The notes below the pieces were generated by a model that saw only the letters and a list, made by a program, of their open reading frames with translations, ran no database searches and was not told the DNA's origin. Positions 5,699 to 6,544 of a stretch of 6,544 nt of DNA are shown here, in pieces; within the stretch, counting starts at the first letter, position 1, and the number at the start of each line of letters is the position of its first letter. Both the position numbers and the translations under genes were made by a program. Source of the stretch: Acetobacteraceae bacterium (GTDB taxonomy: Bacteria; Pseudomonadota; Alphaproteobacteria; Acetobacterales; Acetobacteraceae); assembly GCA_025356735.1 (NCBI GenBank), contig JANXRT010000169.1, forward strand, positions 1-6,544. The letters run 5' to 3'.

Positions 5699-6544
5699 AG
5701 CGAGGATCGGGTCCTACCCGCACCAACAGCTTACCGAAATTCTGGCCACCGAGGATGTTGATCAGCGCATCGGGCGCGTTTTCCAGGCCCTCGACGATAT
5801 CCTCGCGGTATTTCAGGCTGCCGTCGCGCACCCACGGCCCGGCGAGCTTGCGCCATTCGGCGAAACGGCCTGGATTGTCGCTGACGATCAGGCCCTGGAT
5901 GCGCACCCGCTTGCCGACCACGAACCCCAGATTGGGGCCAGCCGGCATTTCGGTGGCGTTGTACTGCGACACCATGCCGCACATCACGACGCGGGCGAAC
6001 GGGTTGAGCTGCTCGAACACCGCGGCCTGCACCGCGCCGCCGACGTTCTCGAAATAGACGTCGATGCCGTTTGGGCAGACCCGCGTCAGCTCGGTGCGCA
6101 TGTCGAGCGCGCGGTGGTCGATGCAGTTGTCGAAGCCGAGATGCTCCTGCACGTAGAAGCACTTGTCCGGGCCGCCGGCGATGCCGATGACGCGGGCACC
6201 GGCGCGCTTGGCGATCTGGCCGGCGACCGATCCGACGGCGCCGGAGGCGGCCGAGATCACCACCGTCTCGCCGGATCTGGGTTGGCCGATATCTGTCATG
6301 CCGGAATAGGCTGTGGTGCCCGGCATGCCGAGCACGCCGAGATAGGTCGATAACGGCGCCCCGTCGCGTGGCAGCTTGTTCAATGCCTTGGCCAGGCTGA
6401 TGGAGTGTGATTGCCAGCCGCGCACGCCGCTGACCACGTCGCCCGGCGCGAAGGCCGGATCGCCGGACGCGATCACCTCGCCGATGGTCTCGCCGGTCAT
6501 GACCTCGCCGATCTGCACCGGCGGCGAGTACGACGGCCGGTCGC
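5697..6544 (-). CDS. NADP-dependent medium-chain oxidoreductase, YncB/CurA/LTB4DH-like (5'-truncated)
   Basis: The frame is open to the window edge, so the start is missing; 281 residues are visible and roughly 50-60 N-terminal residues are absent compared with the usual 335-345. The first visible residues, DRPSYSPPVQIGEVM, match the family's R-x-S-Y-x-P-P-V-x-x-G-E pattern. G-x-x-G-T-T-A-Y (72-79) leads into the Rossmann domain, with the nucleotide-binding loop AASGAVGSVAGQIAK (98-112), then D-V-Y-F-E-N-V-G-G (161-169) and the C-terminal GGQNFGKLLVRV. The zinc ligands of classical alcohol dehydrogenases are not seen, which fits the zinc-free NADPH-dependent branch that reduces the C=C bond of alpha,beta-unsaturated ketones and aldehydes. 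It probably acts in the cytoplasm on reactive enones; the exact substrate is unknown. The TAA (5699-5697) lies at the outer edge of repeat copy B. It is on the same strand as the M20 unit but separated from it by the repeat. Confidence 0.9.
   Translation of the reverse strand, partial: DRPSYSPPVQIGEVMTGETIGEVIASGDPAFAPGDVVSGVRGWQSHSISLAKALNKLPRDGAPLSTYLGVLGMPGTTAYSGMTDIGQPRSGETVVISAASGAVGSVAGQIAKRAGARVIGIAGGPDKCFYVQEHLGFDNCIDHRALDMRTELTRVCPNGIDVYFENVGGAVQAAVFEQLNPFARVVMCGMVSQYNATEMPAGPNLGFVVGKRVRIQGLIVSDNPGRFAEWRKLAGPWVRDGSLKYREDIVEGLENAPDALINILGGQNFGKLLVRVGPDPR

Noticed and set aside
5652..6353. Long + strand open frame (233 codons) opposite the oxidoreductase
   Set aside because: It begins inside repeat copy B and is antisense to conserved Rossmann-domain codons; the His/Asp/Ala-rich translation has no recognisable motif.

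Overview
The window is GC-rich bacterial DNA with dense coding and overlapping genes. Its gene families and its GGGGCTCTGCCCC-type intergenic repeats suggest an alphaproteobacterium, most likely in the Acetobacteraceae. That placement rests on pattern memory, not on a search. Six protein genes are visible, two of them cut by the window edges.

Left part (1-1730, + strand): the 3' end of a type VI secretion system (T6SS) locus. A TagH-type FHA protein, cut at its 5' end, overlaps the outer-membrane lipoprotein gene tssJ by four bases (ATGA). A strong hairpin at the tssJ stop codon closes this unit.

Middle part (1831-5533, - strand): a tight four-gene unit read right to left. It encodes an M20-family metallo-amidohydrolase, a small DUF3253 protein, a DUF1499 lipoprotein and a YddA/SbmA/ABCD-like ABC transporter with fused membrane and ATPase domains. 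The first two junctions share an unusual geometry: the upstream TGA overlaps an in-frame CTG (CTGA), and no ATG, GTG or TTG gives a convincing start. One of these CTG codons has a GGAG ribosome binding site at ideal spacing. The set may join transport of a compound across the inner membrane to hydrolysis of an N-acyl or amide bond, but the substrate cannot be read from sequence.

Right part (5697-6544, - strand): the C-terminal 281 residues of a medium-chain (zinc-free) NADP-dependent oxidoreductase of the YncB/CurA/leukotriene B4 dehydrogenase type, cut at its 5' end.

The least ordinary feature is a structured repeat present twice in inverted orientation, bracketing the four-gene unit. Copy B (5554-5698) has imperfect inverted ends and runs into the stop codon of the oxidoreductase gene. 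Copy A (about 1794-1885) is a diverged copy lacking one end; it supplies the last 18 or so codons of the ABC transporter. Both carry the same 9-bp hairpin, and the hairpin arms differ by one compensated base pair (A-T versus G-C). I found no RNA gene, CRISPR array, insertion sequence or phage gene. The window looks like ordinary chromosome with interesting repeat and start-codon details, not an obvious new system.
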